A stretch of 64,000 nucleotides of DNA from Sitta carolinensis. Taxonomy: Eukaryota; Chordata; Aves; Passeriformes; Sittidae. The DNA lies in assembly GCA_032173965.1 (NCBI GenBank), contig JAVUNC010000005.1, positions 2,666,001-2,730,000 on the forward strand, given 5' to 3'. This document shows positions 47,733 through 61,566 of this stretch, piece by piece. The notes beneath the pieces were generated by a model that saw nothing but the letters and a program-made list of their open reading frames with translations, was not told the DNA's origin and searched no databases. Position 1 is the stretch's first letter; each line of letters opens with the position of its first letter. A program made the translations under genes and the position numbers.

Positions 47733-49690
47733 TCCTTCAGTGCTCTTGCTGTGTGTTGGTAACAAATGAAAGCCATGGTATTGCTGTATTATCTTCTCTT
47801 TCTGGAGGAGCTCAGGACCTGAAGGATGGAAATATCCCAGAGCATCCTTCTTGTAGGATATCTCCTGGCTGTGCTCTAGGGCCTCTCATGTTTATCCCAA
47901 ACACACAGTCCTGAAGTTTCATTTATTATTAAAAGTAGGTCATCATGGTGTCAGCTCAGGCTGTTTTGCCTCTGGTGGATTTGAACGTTTTGCTTTCCGG
48001 ACAATGACAAACACGTATGTGTATGAATCATTTTTTTACCTCCAGCTTTGTCTGATTCTTAGAGAGAACTCTCAGAGAGGATTAGGTGGCTGGGAGCCTG
48101 CTTGGCAGTGCCTGCTAATGAGAGGAGAAACAAAAGATGAAGAGTAAAAGCAAAACTACAATCTGCTTCTTGCTTTCTGATCCCAAGTGGTTGATCCCAC
48201 AATTTCTTCAGGATACATAAGAAAAAGCTCAAACATGCCCTGAAATTAAATGACTCTATTATAGAGGGTCCTCCACACAGGAGTTGAGTGCAGCACTCCA
48301 GTTGTACCTGAAATCTATTTTGAAGGCTCAAGTGGGACTTTGGTGATAAGAAGGCTTTGTGCTTTATCTTCCAGTACAGCCTTGCAGATTTGGACTTAAT
48401 CTGGGTGTTGTGTAAGGCATCAAGGTGCTGTAGCACTAAATGTAACCATTGAAACCAGCAATTCTTTACATTGGTGCCTCTGCTTTGCACTCAAATGCTC
48501 TTATAATTTGTGAGCACTCTTCTGTGCACAGTAGCATTTGTCAAAAGTCCTTTTCCAGGTGAGGGAATGCAGGGCTCCATCTATTAACAACAAAAGAGAC
48601 TTAATTCTCTTGAAGTCTCAGTGTGTATAAGGCTGCAGAACCAGGGGAACAGGGGAATAGTGCAGCGACAAAAATGGTTTTGAAAGGTCACCGCACATAA
48701 CTGAGAAAGTCAGGTCTTACCCACCAGCCCTAGGAAAGGCAGGGGCTTGTTTAATATTCATTGTGGGCTTTCCCTAAAAGTCAGTGAATGTTTAAAAATG
48801 TCATTGCACAAGCTCCTAATTCATGCTATTTCTAATGCCCTTGCACATTCAGTAATGGGGAATCAGCTCTGTACTGCAGCTGGAAGGTCATGAGGTGCAC
48901 GGGGCCTGGACTTTTTGTGAAGTCACTACACTTAGCACTGGGCATGAAGATTATGCACCTATTTTTGTCACTTCATTCCAGTGGTGTGCTTTTCTTCCCT
49001 CAGTTCTTTAGATTTGGATCTTCGAGCTCTTTGGGGCAGCAATTTTCACTTTTTCACTTCTACAGGTCTGGACACATCTTAGCATGAGGGTTTATAAGCA
49101 AGGTGCTGGTGAAATATGAATGCTAAATAATAAATGTGATGCTGAGGCAGTATATATTCCCTTTAGGAATTATGTCTTTTCCTTCTGAAATTCATGTAGA
49201 ATTTCACTTCCATGAAGAACTGCCAGTCAGATTCCAGATCCATCTTGTCAAGAAGGTGAAGTCAAAGAGGCATCTCCTTGTAAATCAGAAAAAGTTCATT
49301 GTCTTGAGGAGGTTTGTGCTCATTTAACCTACAGCAGGAACATCTCCAATCATTTTAGAAGTCTGTATCAAGAGGAATCCTTGTATGAATTTAGTTCAGT
49401 TCAGTGTCAGTGGAAGGGTTTGATTTGTTTGAGTGTGAGGACAGAAAGAATGTGCTGAAACAAGTTACATGGACTGGTTTGTATTTGAGGTTTGCTGGGA
49501 GAGTCAGTTAAGAGCTTAATTGAAGAATAAGATTTTAATTTAAGAGTTAAGGTCAAGAGCTTAATTTTAGAGTAAAAAGCATGCTTTTTAAGAGCCAGGA
49601 AACTGAATGTTGAAACAGGTCTGCATTAATCTAGAAGCATACAAGTAGCAAACCTCAAGGTATTTATGCATGAAAATCCATATTCATACA

Positions 49691-49785
49691 CAGAGTCACT
49701 TAGGCTGGAGAAACACTTTTAAAATCATTGAGTCCAACTGTAAACCTAACCCTGCCAAGCCATATCCATATGCACTCTGCAGAAA
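49691..49785 (-). mobile_element. CR1 LINE 3'-end remnant
   Basis: CTTAGGCTGGAGAAACACTT, then ATCATTGAGTCCAACTG, then ACCCTGCCAAGCC. Confidence 0.75.
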
Positions 49786-50595
49786 TGTTTAAATGCAGGG
49801 TGTAACAGGGGCATAATCTACATAGGGTATCAGGAGATCCTGCAAATACCCACCCCCAGACACCCCAGGGTATGACCACAGGTATCTGCATCTAAAACCA
49901 AGGAGAGGGCCTTGCCACCTCCAGCAGCAGGGCAAGCAGGAGGTGACAACAAGTTAGAGATATAAAAAGAGATGCCCAGATGATAGAAGAGAATTGCAGG
50001 AACAGAACAGTCCTGTGTCCCATCTGCCCATGTGAGTATTTATGCATGTGTTTATTTGTATTCCCCACCACTCTCACTATTAATTTTGCAAATGTTCTCA
50101 ATGCATTTGCCCAGATATTGGAAGCCAGGGGGACATAACAGAGCCAGGGAAGCTGTTCCAGGCTGTTATTCCTGTGCAGACATTTCCCCCTCTCTAATGG
50201 GAAAGAATTGTGAGAGTGGATGGACAGGCTCTTCCATGCTTGAACCTTTAGTCCTTGCTCCAGTGCCTCAGCACAGTGTCTGAGTCAGCTCCAGCCCCTC
50301 AGCTGAGGACACTGATGGACACAGGGAAAATAAGAAAAAAATGGAGAGATGAGCACAGCCTTGTGCTGCTAGAGATGATGTAGGAGACATTTCAGAGTCT
50401 GCTTTTGAGGAGATAATCTAGAAGATGTGGAGCAGGAGGACCAACAACTATAGCTCTATTCCAGGTTGGAGTTGCACAGCCGTTTTCTTCCCTCTTCAAC
50501 AGAGCTGATGTAATTTTGCTTTTGCTGCTCCTGCTGAGGTCTGTGGGGCTGTGGAGGAGGTGGCTGCTCCTGCTCCAGCCCAAGTATCCCCAAGC

Positions 50596-50935
50596 ATAGA
50601 ATGGTTTGGGTTGGAAGGGACCTTAAACACCATTCTGTTCCAACCCCCTGCCATGGGCAGGGACACTTTCCACTATCCCACATTGGTCCAAGCCCCCAAC
50701 CTGGCTTTGGACACTTCCAGGGATGTGGCAGCCACAACTTCTCTGGGCACCCTGTGCCAGGGCCTCACCACCCTCACAGGGAAGACTTTATTATTATTAT
50801 TATTAATAACTGATCTAAATATCTCCTTTTCCAGTTTGAAGCCATTGTCCCTTGCTCTATCACTACAAGCCCTTGTAAAAAGTCCCTCTCCAGCTCCCTT
50901 TCACACCCTGTTCTCCAGGTTCCTCGCAGCAGAGG
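50596..50935 (-). mobile_element. CR1 LINE 3' region, about 340 bp
   Basis: ATAGAATGGTTTGGGTTGGA, then CCATGGGCAGGGACACTTTC, then GGGCACCCTGTGCCAGGGCC, a short TTA repeat, then TCCAGTTTGAAGCCATTGTC. Confidence 0.92.
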
Positions 50936-51786
50936 TGGCACCATCTCTCCAGCTGACTGAGGAGAGGGCTGTCACCTACACCACTGGCTCCCACTGCCAT
51001 GACTTTCAGCAGCCACAGCCTGGATGGGAATTCCCTCTTCCAGCCTAAACCCTGAGGCGTCACTTGGATTATTGCACAATCCAAGCAATTAAAAGCAGGT
51101 TTGCTTGCCTGCTTTTCATCAAGCTGCTATCCTAAGCCCACTAGCATGAGCTTTTACCCCCTGCCCAAATAAAATGCAGCCTCCCTGTGACCAGAGTGTC
51201 CCCCCTGGGCAGGGCCTGGTTTTCTCTTGGTGTGTTGTCAGCAGTGCAAGGGGAGAAAGGGGAACCGATCCCTTGTGACGGAGCACTGGGCACTATAATA
51301 AGCAGGGGATGGTGACACATGTGAGGCTGAAGGGAAGGCAGGAAGTGCTTGTTTGGAGATGAGTAGGTTTGATTCTAATTCATGTGACCTATGTGACGGT
51401 GGCCTGAGGGCAGGCACTGGCATCCTAGGGCGGTGAGCACGCTAAAAACCACGGCACAACACCGTGGGATAACCAGTCCAACCTGCCAGAGGTGCATTCA
51501 TGTGCCAGTCAATCTTCCCAGCCAGTTCAGTGATCAAACTGCAGGCCACAGGAAAGCCAAAGGGATCATTTTAATGTTGTGTGGTGTGTGACTTTCACTT
51601 TGAATCCTTCTGCCCTCAATTTGGCAGAAAGAGAAGGACGGAGGAGCCTCTGCTCAACCCGGCAGAGCAGATTAAGTGAAAATTCAAGGTCATCAACTGC
51701 AAAATAAAGGGATTTAATGTCTGCCTCCTGGTGGAGAGTGTGTAAGCCATTACATCAGTATTTTTGGAGTGCCAGCCAACAACATA

Positions 51787-51925
51787 ATCACAGAATCACA
51801 GAATGCTTTGGGTTTGAAAGGACCTTAAAGATCATCTAGTTCCAAATTTCTGTTTTTGGGCAGGGGCACCTTCCACTAGAGCAGGTGGCTCAGGACCCCA
51901 TCCAGCCAAACAGCATCCAGGACAC
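51787..51925 (-). mobile_element. CR1 LINE 3'-end fragment
   Basis: TCACAGAATGCTTTGGGTTT, then GGGCAGGGGCACCTTCCACT, then CTCAGGACCCCATCCAG. Confidence 0.9.
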
Positions 51926-52879
51926 GCTTGCTTCTAGTAGGTGCCTCAGAGTTTATAATAATTCAGGCAACATCCTTGACATTAGTCAGAACTACTTACC
52001 ATGCACAGAGTTTCAGTTTCACCGCCATCACTTTATCTGAATACAAATCTGAACCCTCTGTACATCCTCAGGACACGAAAATATCTTACCACCTAATCAT
52101 GTTTTTCTCTGATTTTTTTCAGATCACAGGCAGTTGGCTTATTGCTCCCTAGGGTAGAGGAAGAGTGATTTGGGTTTGCCCTTTGCTGTCGTGGATCTGA
52201 GGGTCAACATTGTCATCGGGGTCACTATGATAGGTGAATAGTCCCTGGCTCCAAAGTGGAATCTCATCTAAAAGAGCTTTTTAACAGCCTGCATCACTAA
52301 CTGGAAAGCTGGCAGCTGCTGAAGCTGGACCTGCAAAACCACAAGTTTCCTGGAAGTAGATTTGATCTAGAAATATTCCTGGGATCACAGCAATAGTAGC
52401 CTGGGCTTGGTCACTCCCAAGAGAAGGTCATCCCCAAATTCCTTCTGGCGTACATAGAGTATGCACAGAGCAGGAATTCCCTATTACAGATGAAGTTAGG
52501 CTCCAGTATGGAGTGACATCCCAGAAGGTGCATAGGTGAAGCCCAAGGATTCAGATTTAATCACTGATGGAAAATTAACTGGAAAATTTTATCAAACCCT
52601 TGCTGTAAAATCCTCAGACTCACAGCCCTGAAAACATTGAGCAAATGAGCTGTTCTCCTCTGAGTATGGAAAACCCAACATTTCTGATGGCAATTTGTCA
52701 CTGGAGTTTGTGTGCAGTTTCTTTGTTTTTATTCAGCCAGATGGGAAAAAAAATAACAGGAGAAAGCTATTGATTTTTAAAGTAATCCTTTCTGTCAATA
52801 CAAGCCAAGCAGGTTTTGACTTCAAACAATTTATAGAGGTTTGCACACCTCATTTCAAGTATCATGCCATGATCCTGCC

Positions 52880-53204
52880 TCCACGCTGCAAGTTATTTAA
52901 TTAGACACATTAATCCACTAAGTGATGGCAAAATGTTTAGTAATGATGTCGAACCAGGGCATTTCAAGGGAATTTTGTTGTTTAATTAGGAGATAATTGA
53001 TGATAGTGCAGAGAGTACCTGGTTATAAAAGGCTGCTGCATGTCAATTGGGATTCTGCTGAGCTCAATACAATGGCTGTTGAATGGCCTGCTCATATTAA
53101 TTGTCATTATTATGGTACATAGATTTAAGAGTGGCCATTATTCACACACACAAAAAATAAAATTAATATTAAACAATTAACATTTTTTAGATCTGGCTAG
53201 TTAG
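52880..53204. other. Possible conserved non-coding element (weak)
   Basis: AT-rich but not low-complexity. It contains several TAATTA/TTAATT-like homeodomain-type cores (for example near 52980-52995 and 53095-53105) and no repeat family. Its texture resembles vertebrate non-coding enhancers, but conservation cannot be measured here. Confidence 0.2.
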
Positions 53205-54059
53205 AAGTAGGGATGATGAAATGCACCTGGAAGGAGTGGAAAGGTGGTGAATTAACCAGCTGTCATGGAATTAGCCACAGTGATGGCACTGACTGAGGAA
53301 TCAGCTCCATGAGGGACCTTGGAGATGAAACTGCTGAGGCTTCACTTTTGTGCCTCTGTGAATGATTTAGGAACCCAAATAACTGTGTGGATGTGGGCTG
53401 TGGGATCCAGGTCAGTCCTTGGTGCTGATCCCCATGGCTGAGATGGTGGTGCCTGCCAAAGCCAGGCTCACCTTTTAGCCATTTCCACCATGGAAACAAT
53501 TCTGGGTGAGCTAAGCCCACCCAAAGTCAATGCCTGCCCTTTTCAGGGAAGGTCAGCTGTTGATCCCTCAAGTCTGGAGATCTGGGAAAGGAAGGAACAT
53601 CCTGGTGTGCAGAGCCACAGCTCTGGACTCTCAAAGGGAAAAATACCTGTTAGAGGCTTTGCTGAGAACAAGGAACTCAAGTGATCCCTCCTTTTCCTGC
53701 CACAGTTCAGTTTCTTGGCTTCTCTTCCACTCCAGGACCTGGCAGAGCTCAGCTTCTGTTTTCTGCTGCCCTGCAAAATTTGCAAAGTCAAAATACATGG
53801 AAGTTGAACTGGTGCTGTGAGACTGGCATCAAAGAACACACAGGAAAAGCTAGTCTTTGTAGCAATAACTCAAATCATCATCATGGCATTTTTGTAGCTT
53901 ACAATAATTCTACAGTTTTGCTAAAGATGAAAGTTTGTCAGTCCTGCTTTGCCTGGGTGGACTCAAATAGGTGGTATTTTTCTCCTCTAACTTTAGTTAT
54001 CTTTCTGTAGGTAAGACTGCTGCTGGGGCTTCATGGTTGTCACTGAAGACCCAGTCAAT

Positions 54060-54330
54060 AGCCACTGGAATTTAAAGTGCAATTTAATTGACTGAATGTG
54101 GACATTTACTTCAGAACGGGATAAACTGCATCATGAGCAGCATTGATTGTCTGCCTCCTTGACACATGCAATCAAGCTTATCCTCCTGCCATACAATCTA
54201 TTTCACCACCTCGTTCCCTTTACCACTAGAAAGACAATTTATCATTAACATGCAATCCAAATTCATCATGATAAGCCTCTGACTTCTCATCCTGTGATGC
54301 AGACCTCTAAAATCCATGAGTACCGTTGAG
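54060..54330. other. Possible conserved non-coding element (weak)
   Basis: Unique, balanced-composition DNA with clustered AATTTA, TTAATTG and CAAT-like words and no CR1 similarity. It is listed only as a candidate regulatory stretch, with no direct functional sign. Confidence 0.18.
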
Positions 54331-57300
54331 ACAACACGTAAGAGATGATTACCCACAGTCTTTTCTAGCACAAGAACACCAAATTACCATCAAATTACGA
54401 AAGAAATAGGTCGAGACAAATGTGCAGATGCAGTTCTTCTTGCAGCATGCAAAGCCTGTAGTTAAGTTATGAAACCTCTCACTGGAGGATTTTGTGACCA
54501 CTGAAAGCTTAGGCAGGTTCAAAAAGCACTTAGACAAATGTGCAAGTAAAAATCCATTGAGGTTTATTAAATTCCAGTAGACTCTCTAGTTTAGGAAATC
54601 CTGGAAATGCAAGTCTCTGGAGGCAGAAAATATCAAAGGAAACGTGTGTTTGGGTTATTATAATTTTTCTTAGTTCTTTGGGTGTTAGTAACTCTCAGAG
54701 ACTGGACACAATCTTGCCTGCACTGTGTTTGTCTCCTCTTAACACTAAATTGCTCCAACTCATTCTACTTTTTCTTGTAGGTGATGTTTCTTAACCTCTG
54801 GGGTGTTTTTTTTCCATTTTTCCTTTTCCATACCTTTCTCAAAGAGCAGGCTCCAGGCTGGACCTCACCTTCCATGGGTACCAAGAAAACACCACAAGCA
54901 AGAGGTTAATCTCACCTTCTGATTTATATATTTTTTAAGCTGATGGGGAGAAGAGAGAGAGTTTTTGAGTCCTGTGAATTCACCAGGTATTTACCTTCCA
55001 ATCCTGGGTAGGTGTAGTCATCCACCCCTAGTCATCCTCACCTCATATCACCTCATCTCTGGTAAACCTGGAAGAAATGTCACTTATGTGGGGAAAAACC
55101 CAGTAGAGGCGTACAGCACATCTGCAATTAATTCCTGCAGCTGAGAAAGACTCAATTAATGAGCTCCTGATCACTGAATTTATCTGGTACCCGTGACTCC
55201 ACACCTGCCTTGTTTGCTGCTCTCATCAAAGACCTTGGGTGCTGGGACCTCTGTGTTAATATTATTTTTATTTCTATTTGTTTGTTTTTTTTTTTTTTCT
55301 TTTATTCAGCAAGATCCCAAGCCTGGTACTCTTGACAGTTCTCAAGGTGTAAGACCTAGATCCAGACTCAAATTTTTAAGCTTGGGCCCATTTTCTAGAA
55401 ATGAGACAGATGTTATTTGCACAAACCATCTTTTTTAAAAATGGTATGATCCTCTGAATTAGCATAGGTCTTATGAGGAACATCTATTTCAGGATACTGT
55501 TTAATAATTCCCAGCTACATTCTATAGGAGATATTATGTTCCAACAAATACCCTCTATGGAAGCATTGCCTTCCAGTGCTTCTGAAATCCTTTAGTGGGT
55601 GGAATCTGATTATCAGGGAAAAAATACGTAAAATATGCAAAGGTTAAAGCAGACAGTTGTTTTGAGGTATTTTCAGATCTGAACATCTTGATCTTTGTGA
55701 TAATTTGCATTCAGACATGCCATGTTTGCTAAAGGAAAGCTTGAAATAAAAGTTAGTAAAATACTTTGCTTTAGGGATTTGCTGGCTGGCTGTGAAGTGC
55801 CAGACTGCTCTTTAACTTTCCCCGGCATTTAGAGGCTCAGCATTTGCTGCACTGCACTGAAATGTCACATCCTAGGCAGAAAACAGAGATGATTTTGTGG
55901 GGCCTGGACTCTGAGGGTGCCAGACTGCTGTTCTGTGTGGGTGTCTGGTGCAATTTTTGATGTACCTGAGTGCCACAGGTCCTACATAGCCAGCCTCACC
56001 TGAATGTCTCAGGTACCCTCAGATGGTTCCAGGCATCTAAGTTGAGGTCAGTGAAAAAAGCTCTGCCTCTTTCTCATGAGAATTAAATTGTTAATGATTG
56101 CTTTCGGAGCATTCCACTGAAATATAGAAATAACACAGGCAATTAAAGCATGATTTCATTGAAATTAAAATCTCCAGATGTTTTCCCACACTTTTGGATT
56201 CTAGCCTGTCATCACTAATCTCCAGAGAGTTTTGGAAAGGAGTGGCACAAACTCCCTTGCCCAAAGGCTCCCTGGTGCTCCATGAGTGTGCAGGGAATCA
56301 CTTGGGTTCATATGCCCCTCACACCTCGCAGTCTTACACCTGCAGTTAGAAATAAGTTTGTTTTCTCAGTTACAAACCAAAATCTTGCGACCAAATTTTC
56401 CTGGAAGGCAAACTGGAAAGGAAGGAAAATTGATTCACCATTTCTTTGACATCCAAACAAAGCTCTCACCTGTGTCTGGGGAAGACAACGTCCTACCTTC
56501 CTCTGGGTTTTCACCCACAATTTCTACCATGATTTTTCATGTTTGATCTCCTCCCACATGCTAGCCAAGCACTTCTTCCTCTCCACAAAAGTCAGCTGGC
56601 CTCCCCCCAGCTCAAGGAAATGAATATTGGATGTTGGTGGGGAATTGTTTCAGGCAGGGGAAGCTGTGGGCTGTCCTGGGGCAGGCTGGTGACACCAGAG
56701 CTGCCAAAAGGGTTTTTTGGGGCTGTTCTCTGTAACCACCCCCTGCACTGTCCCACAAAAGCAGAGATGGCAATTGTACAGCTTAGGGTGTTGCACAGTG
56801 GGATGAGGTGAGGGATAAAGCACACAGCTCAACAAATCTGGGATCTTTTTCCCTTCAAAAGCACAGAGAAAGATCCCTGCCTCAGTTTCCCCATTTCCCC
56901 CTTTCCCACAGAAGCAGACCGAGTTGGTGGGCTGGGTTATTTCAGGGCTGACAGTTTAAGGAGGAAAGAAGTCATTCCATGAATTACCTGTGGATTTGCT
57001 GTAGGGAATTTGTTTCTTTCACCCACTTGCAAAGTGCAAGGAGCAGCACAGAGGTTTTGCCTGTGTGGATTCTCCAAGGTCTCATAAAGGTCGTGTTTGC
57101 AACTCCAACCTTTGTAGGTGGGGATGGATCCCCATCTTCCACATTTCTGTGAAATGTGAAATTCTTAGTGCCCTCAGGCTGATCTTCAAACGGCCCCAAA
57201 GGTGTGGAGCAAGGGATACACACAAGTTGTGGCTCCACAAGCTCCATTTTTTTATGGAATGAGGCTGAGGCATGGCTCCAAGCATGTGCTCCTGAGGAAT

Positions 57301-57715
57301 TTTGCCCTGTAAGTCAGGGACACAGCAAAGAAACGTTCCTCAGTCATGTCCAACACTGAAATAAATCCCAGAGGTGCCTTTGCAGGCCAGGAAAAATCAG
57401 ATTAAACTAAGAAATGAAGCACTGATTTAATTGTGATAATGAATTGTTTCCATTGCTGCAGTATTACAGGTCCCCTTCTGAGGCTGAAATAAAAACCAGA
57501 TGCCCAGGACCATGGGTCTGTCTGGAGGAAGCAAAATGTTTGTAGGGCCAAAATGTAACACACAGAGAAGTGGCTGGAAACACAGGAGAGTAACATTTAA
57601 AAAATAGCAGTGGCTTGGAAGAAGGAGCTGGGAGTCAACTTCAGCACCTAACAGAATCTTCAGACCACAGGTAGGGTTGTAAAAAGTATTTTCTGCTGTA
57701 GAGTGGCCTCAATAA

Positions 57716-57732
57716 TTTTTTTTTTTTTTTTT
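57716..57732. repeat. T homopolymer, 17 bp
   Basis: Uninterrupted T run in the upstream flank. Confidence 0.93.
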
Positions 57733-58928
57733 ACCAGAATCTGGTCTCTCCAAGAGAGCAGCTGAGGTTGTTGCTCTGTGGAGAAACATCTAAAAATGTT
57801 TATTAATACCTAACCAAACCAGGCATTGTTTTCCTGTCCTGGGAATGTTCCTGGCTGTGTCTACACTGCATTGCACTTGGTCCTGGCTCTTCTCCATGGC
57901 ATGTCTTGTGTTCCTGAGGTGTCCCTTTAGGGTCTTGATTTCAGGCCAAGGTCACAACAACAAAGCTGCAGTGGAGTCTGATAAACTCGTGCTCCACAGC
58001 AGGAACCTGTCAGCAGGTGTTTGTCCCTTGGGGTGTGGTGTGAGGATCTATTGGTGGGCATGAGGCTGGCAAGCAGCAGCCCATTCTCGAGCTTATTCCC
58101 CATCCCTCTTTCATTTTTACAACATCTGCAGGGACAGGAGAGATGCTGTGAGAATTCTTGGAATGTATCAGTCTGATGTCAAACAAGGGAAAAACATTTA
58201 GGACAGGGACTGAACTGTGGTAGACCCTTCTTGTACTCCTCAGCCACCTCCTCAGTCTGGAAGTGAGTCCAAGGTTATTTTTTTATCATCTTTGTCATCT
58301 TCCTCTGCACCTTTCTTGAGCTGTAAAGCAAAGCTCTCTCTTTCATGTATTTTTACAAGTGAGTAAGCAGACGACCTGAAAGACATATTTACAGAGAAAT
58401 TCTCCTTAATGTATTATTCATTTGACTTTTTACTAGAAGTGTTTCTGTAGTCCTGATGTCCTGAGGATATCAGGAACACGAGGTTTGTTTTTATTAGAGC
58501 AGTGGATAGATTTAAAGAGGTGAAAAAAAACCACCAAGTCGTGGACATATTTCCTGGTTTGGGTAGGATAGAGATATTTTTCTTTCTAGTAGCTGGTGCA
58601 GGGCTGGATTTTGGATTTAGGATGAGATGAGTTAATATCATACTGATGTTTTAGTTGCTGCTGAGCAGTGCTTCCACCGAGTCAAGGACTTTTCAACTTC
58701 TCATACTGTCCTGGCAGTGAGGAGCCTGGGGGCACAAGGGAGTGGGAGGGGACACAGCCAGGACAAGAGACCCAAACTGGCCAAAAGGGATATTCCAGAC
58801 CATACAGCATCTCTCTGAACAGGAAAATTGAATGGGGTGAATTGTCCAGGGGGTGGCAGCTGCTGCTCCAACACTTGCTGGGTCTTGGTCAGTAGGAGGT
58901 GACAATTGCAATGTGCATCATTTTTTTA

Positions 58929-59024
58929 TCTTATTCTTATTCTTATTCTTATTCTTATCTTATTCTTATTCTTATTCTTATTCTTATTCTTATTCTTATT
59001 CTTATTCTTATTCTTATTCTTATT
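58929..59024. repeat. TTATTC hexanucleotide microsatellite
   Basis: About 15 units of TTATTC with one 5-bp unit. It gives serine/tyrosine or leucine/isoleucine repeat false open frames. Confidence 0.96.
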
Positions 59025-59810
59025 ATCATTTTCCTCCCTTTTCTGTGGTTTATCTTAACCATTAATTTTACCCTTTTTCTGATTCTCTCCCCCATCCCTC
59101 TGAGGGTGAGTGAGTAGCTCTGTTCAGCTCCCTGCCAGAGGGAAACAGAGAAACCCAGCTTAAAACCCTTTTGAGAATGGTTTTTGTAAGTATGAACTTA
59201 TCTATATTCCAGTTGCTGTCTGGAGTCATACAAGATTTGACATCTTTCCCCAACATTGCTTTTTCCTTTTTTTTTTTTTTTAATAGGGAAAAGGTGCTTA
59301 ATGCAAAGGTTAAAAGCTGAGCAATGCTGTTGGCTACCGAGCTAATTAACCTCACACTCTTGTCAATGCAAACTGCTGGCATGGTGCATGTATTTCATTG
59401 AAAGGCTGATGTATTTTGGGTTGCCATTAACCTCTTCTCATGGATTTACTCTGCCAAAGAAGATCAAAATAAGTGTCTGTTTCAAAATTTGTACTGATTT
59501 TACTCTGTGGATTCCACTTTGCACCTTCAACAGTGTCATAGTGGCATCCTCATGCTGACTAATTTGGTCCTGTGGATCTGTGCTGTTGAATGTTAAGTGT
59601 GTGGTGAGACAAATGCATGTCATACTCTATGTTATGTTGGAAGATAAGCAAATAAAATTAATGGTATTTTAAAATGCAGTAAATAATGAAAAAAATATCC
59701 ACAGTGTATGAATCTGCTTAAAGTGCCCATTCCTTGGTAATGAGATTCCACTTTGGGTTTTTTTTCTGATGTTTGGGATGAATTATTATTGTATGCTAAA
59801 TCAAAACAAC

Positions 59811-59906
59811 TTGAAGCAACCAGGTGTAGTGGAACATGTCCCTGCCTATGGCAGGGGCTTGGAGCTAGCCCTTTAAAGTGCCAAACCCTTCTGTAATTCT
59901 ATGATT
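59811..59906 (+). mobile_element. CR1 LINE 3'-end fragment
   Basis: CTTGAAGCAACCAGGTGTAG, then CTGCCTATGGCAGGGGCTTG, then CTGTAATTCTATGATT. Confidence 0.88.
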
Positions 59907-61507
59907 ATAAACCTTTCAAAAGTTAAAAACTCCCTCTGGTTTTACTACCCTACCCCACAGCATTCACCACAGAGATTTTTAGATGACATCACTGCAGAGT
60001 GCGATTTCACAGGATAAGGACCTGTCCTGCCATTCATTCCACCAGCTCTGCTCCAGGGATGGGAATTTCTGGTGGAAACAGAGCAACAGGCAGGAAGAGA
60101 GGGCAGGATCTGGAATGCAGCACAACACTCAGCTTGGTGCTCTGTGCTGCTTCCAGGGCTGCTGCAGCAGATCAGTCTTGGTGGCTGGGATTCCCTTGGG
60201 CTCCTGTGAGTGCCTGAATCATCCTGAGATATTAAATTAAGCAAAATAAACAAGGGGGTCAGGAACAGAAGGGGAAAGCAAAATATTAGGGAAATACTTT
60301 CAACCAAAGCTTAGTTTGTGGCTTGAAAAATAAAAATCCAGCCAGGCTGGATGTGATGGACAAGTCCCACTGAACAGGCTCCATGGAAAGAAAAAATTGC
60401 TGGTTTAATGCAAACTGGGAAACCCCTATTAAAAACACCTGAACTATCTAGGTGTCATCTTCTCTTTGACTGCAGCTAGTGCCAGGTGGGCCTCAATGTG
60501 TTTTTTCAGGAGACCAGAGGATGGTAACAGGGATAAGGGTGTAGGGAACATGGCCATGGAAATAGATAGAAGCCATCAAAGATGTTCAGGTCAAGAGAAG
60601 TGAGCAGAAAAGCATAGTACACTAACTTCTTTGAAATTAGTCAACAGAAGTCAAGAAAGAGATATATCTCTTCTCTGTGTCTGCTGAGGACAAGACACTT
60701 TGGCTTGAAATTGTAGGAATGGCCTTAAACAATGCTGGGAGGTAAGTGGAGGAAGGTGACATGGGTAATTTTGGGGACTTGCTAATGAATCAGGTAACAG
60801 CAGAGTGAGCTGAGCTCTGGATATCTGCACTGGGTGCTTTGGATCCAAACTGGATAAATCAGACCAGGGCTTAGGCAAAAGCCATGTAGATATTGCTCCC
60901 AGGTCCTGCAGGATGTGGGGCCATGAATTCCTTAAAACTAACCCCATGGGCAAACAACCAAATGCAAATCTTTCCCTTTAATTTATTTGTTTTTTCATGC
61001 CTCGGGTCATAGGATTAGGTCAACATTGCTTATATTTCCTGTCCTACAAAATGCAATCAAGATGAAACCAACCTCAAATCAATCCCTCTTGTGAGGAGTC
61101 TTTGAGGGACACATTTTCCATGAGAGAGTCAAGGGTTACAGATGCTACAAGGGAAGAAGAAAGAATATCCAAAAGAATAAAGGAATTTTTACAGCAACCT
61201 CAAGTTACACCATATGAAGTTAAAAAAACCTCAGCGCTCCTTGCTGAAAAGCCTGGGAATAAATGAAACTAAAATAAACCTCTTCAGCTTCATGCACAGA
61301 AGATTATTATTCTTTTCTCCATTGCTATACTTTCATGTTGGTGTAACTCCAAATAATTCATTTGTGTTACTTCTGTTTGTGCCAGATTTGGGGAGAAGAG
61401 ATTCAGACCAAAGCACTGGGTTGATGATTGACTCATCTCTTCCCATACAAGGAGAAAAACAGTGAATTCAGTTTTTATGGCTCAATCTGAATTTCAAACT
61501 GCATAGA

Positions 61508-61566
61508 TTAAATATATATATACACATTTATATGCATGTACATATATATGTGTGTTTGCATGTGTA
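61508..61566. repeat. TA/TG-rich low-complexity stretch
   Basis: Alternating TATATA, CATGTA and TGTGTG words over about 60 bp. Confidence 0.75.

Larger units (their letters stand above)
39731..52880. other. Gene-poor flank upstream of PRKCQ, part 1
   Basis: No coding exon with a recognisable domain was found on either strand. The region holds CR1 fragments near 41141, 41722, 43919, 45211, 46456, 47680, 49691, 50596 and 51787, and an A run at 43386. A divergent lncRNA starting at the CpG island is possible by analogy with mammals. I could not define convincing exons. Confidence 0.6.

Noticed and set aside
50456..51048. 165-residue open frame at 50551-51048 and opposite-strand frame
   Set aside because: Within a CR1 copy.
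58853..59117. Serine/tyrosine or leucine/isoleucine repeat protein
   Set aside because: Translation of the TTATTC microsatellite.
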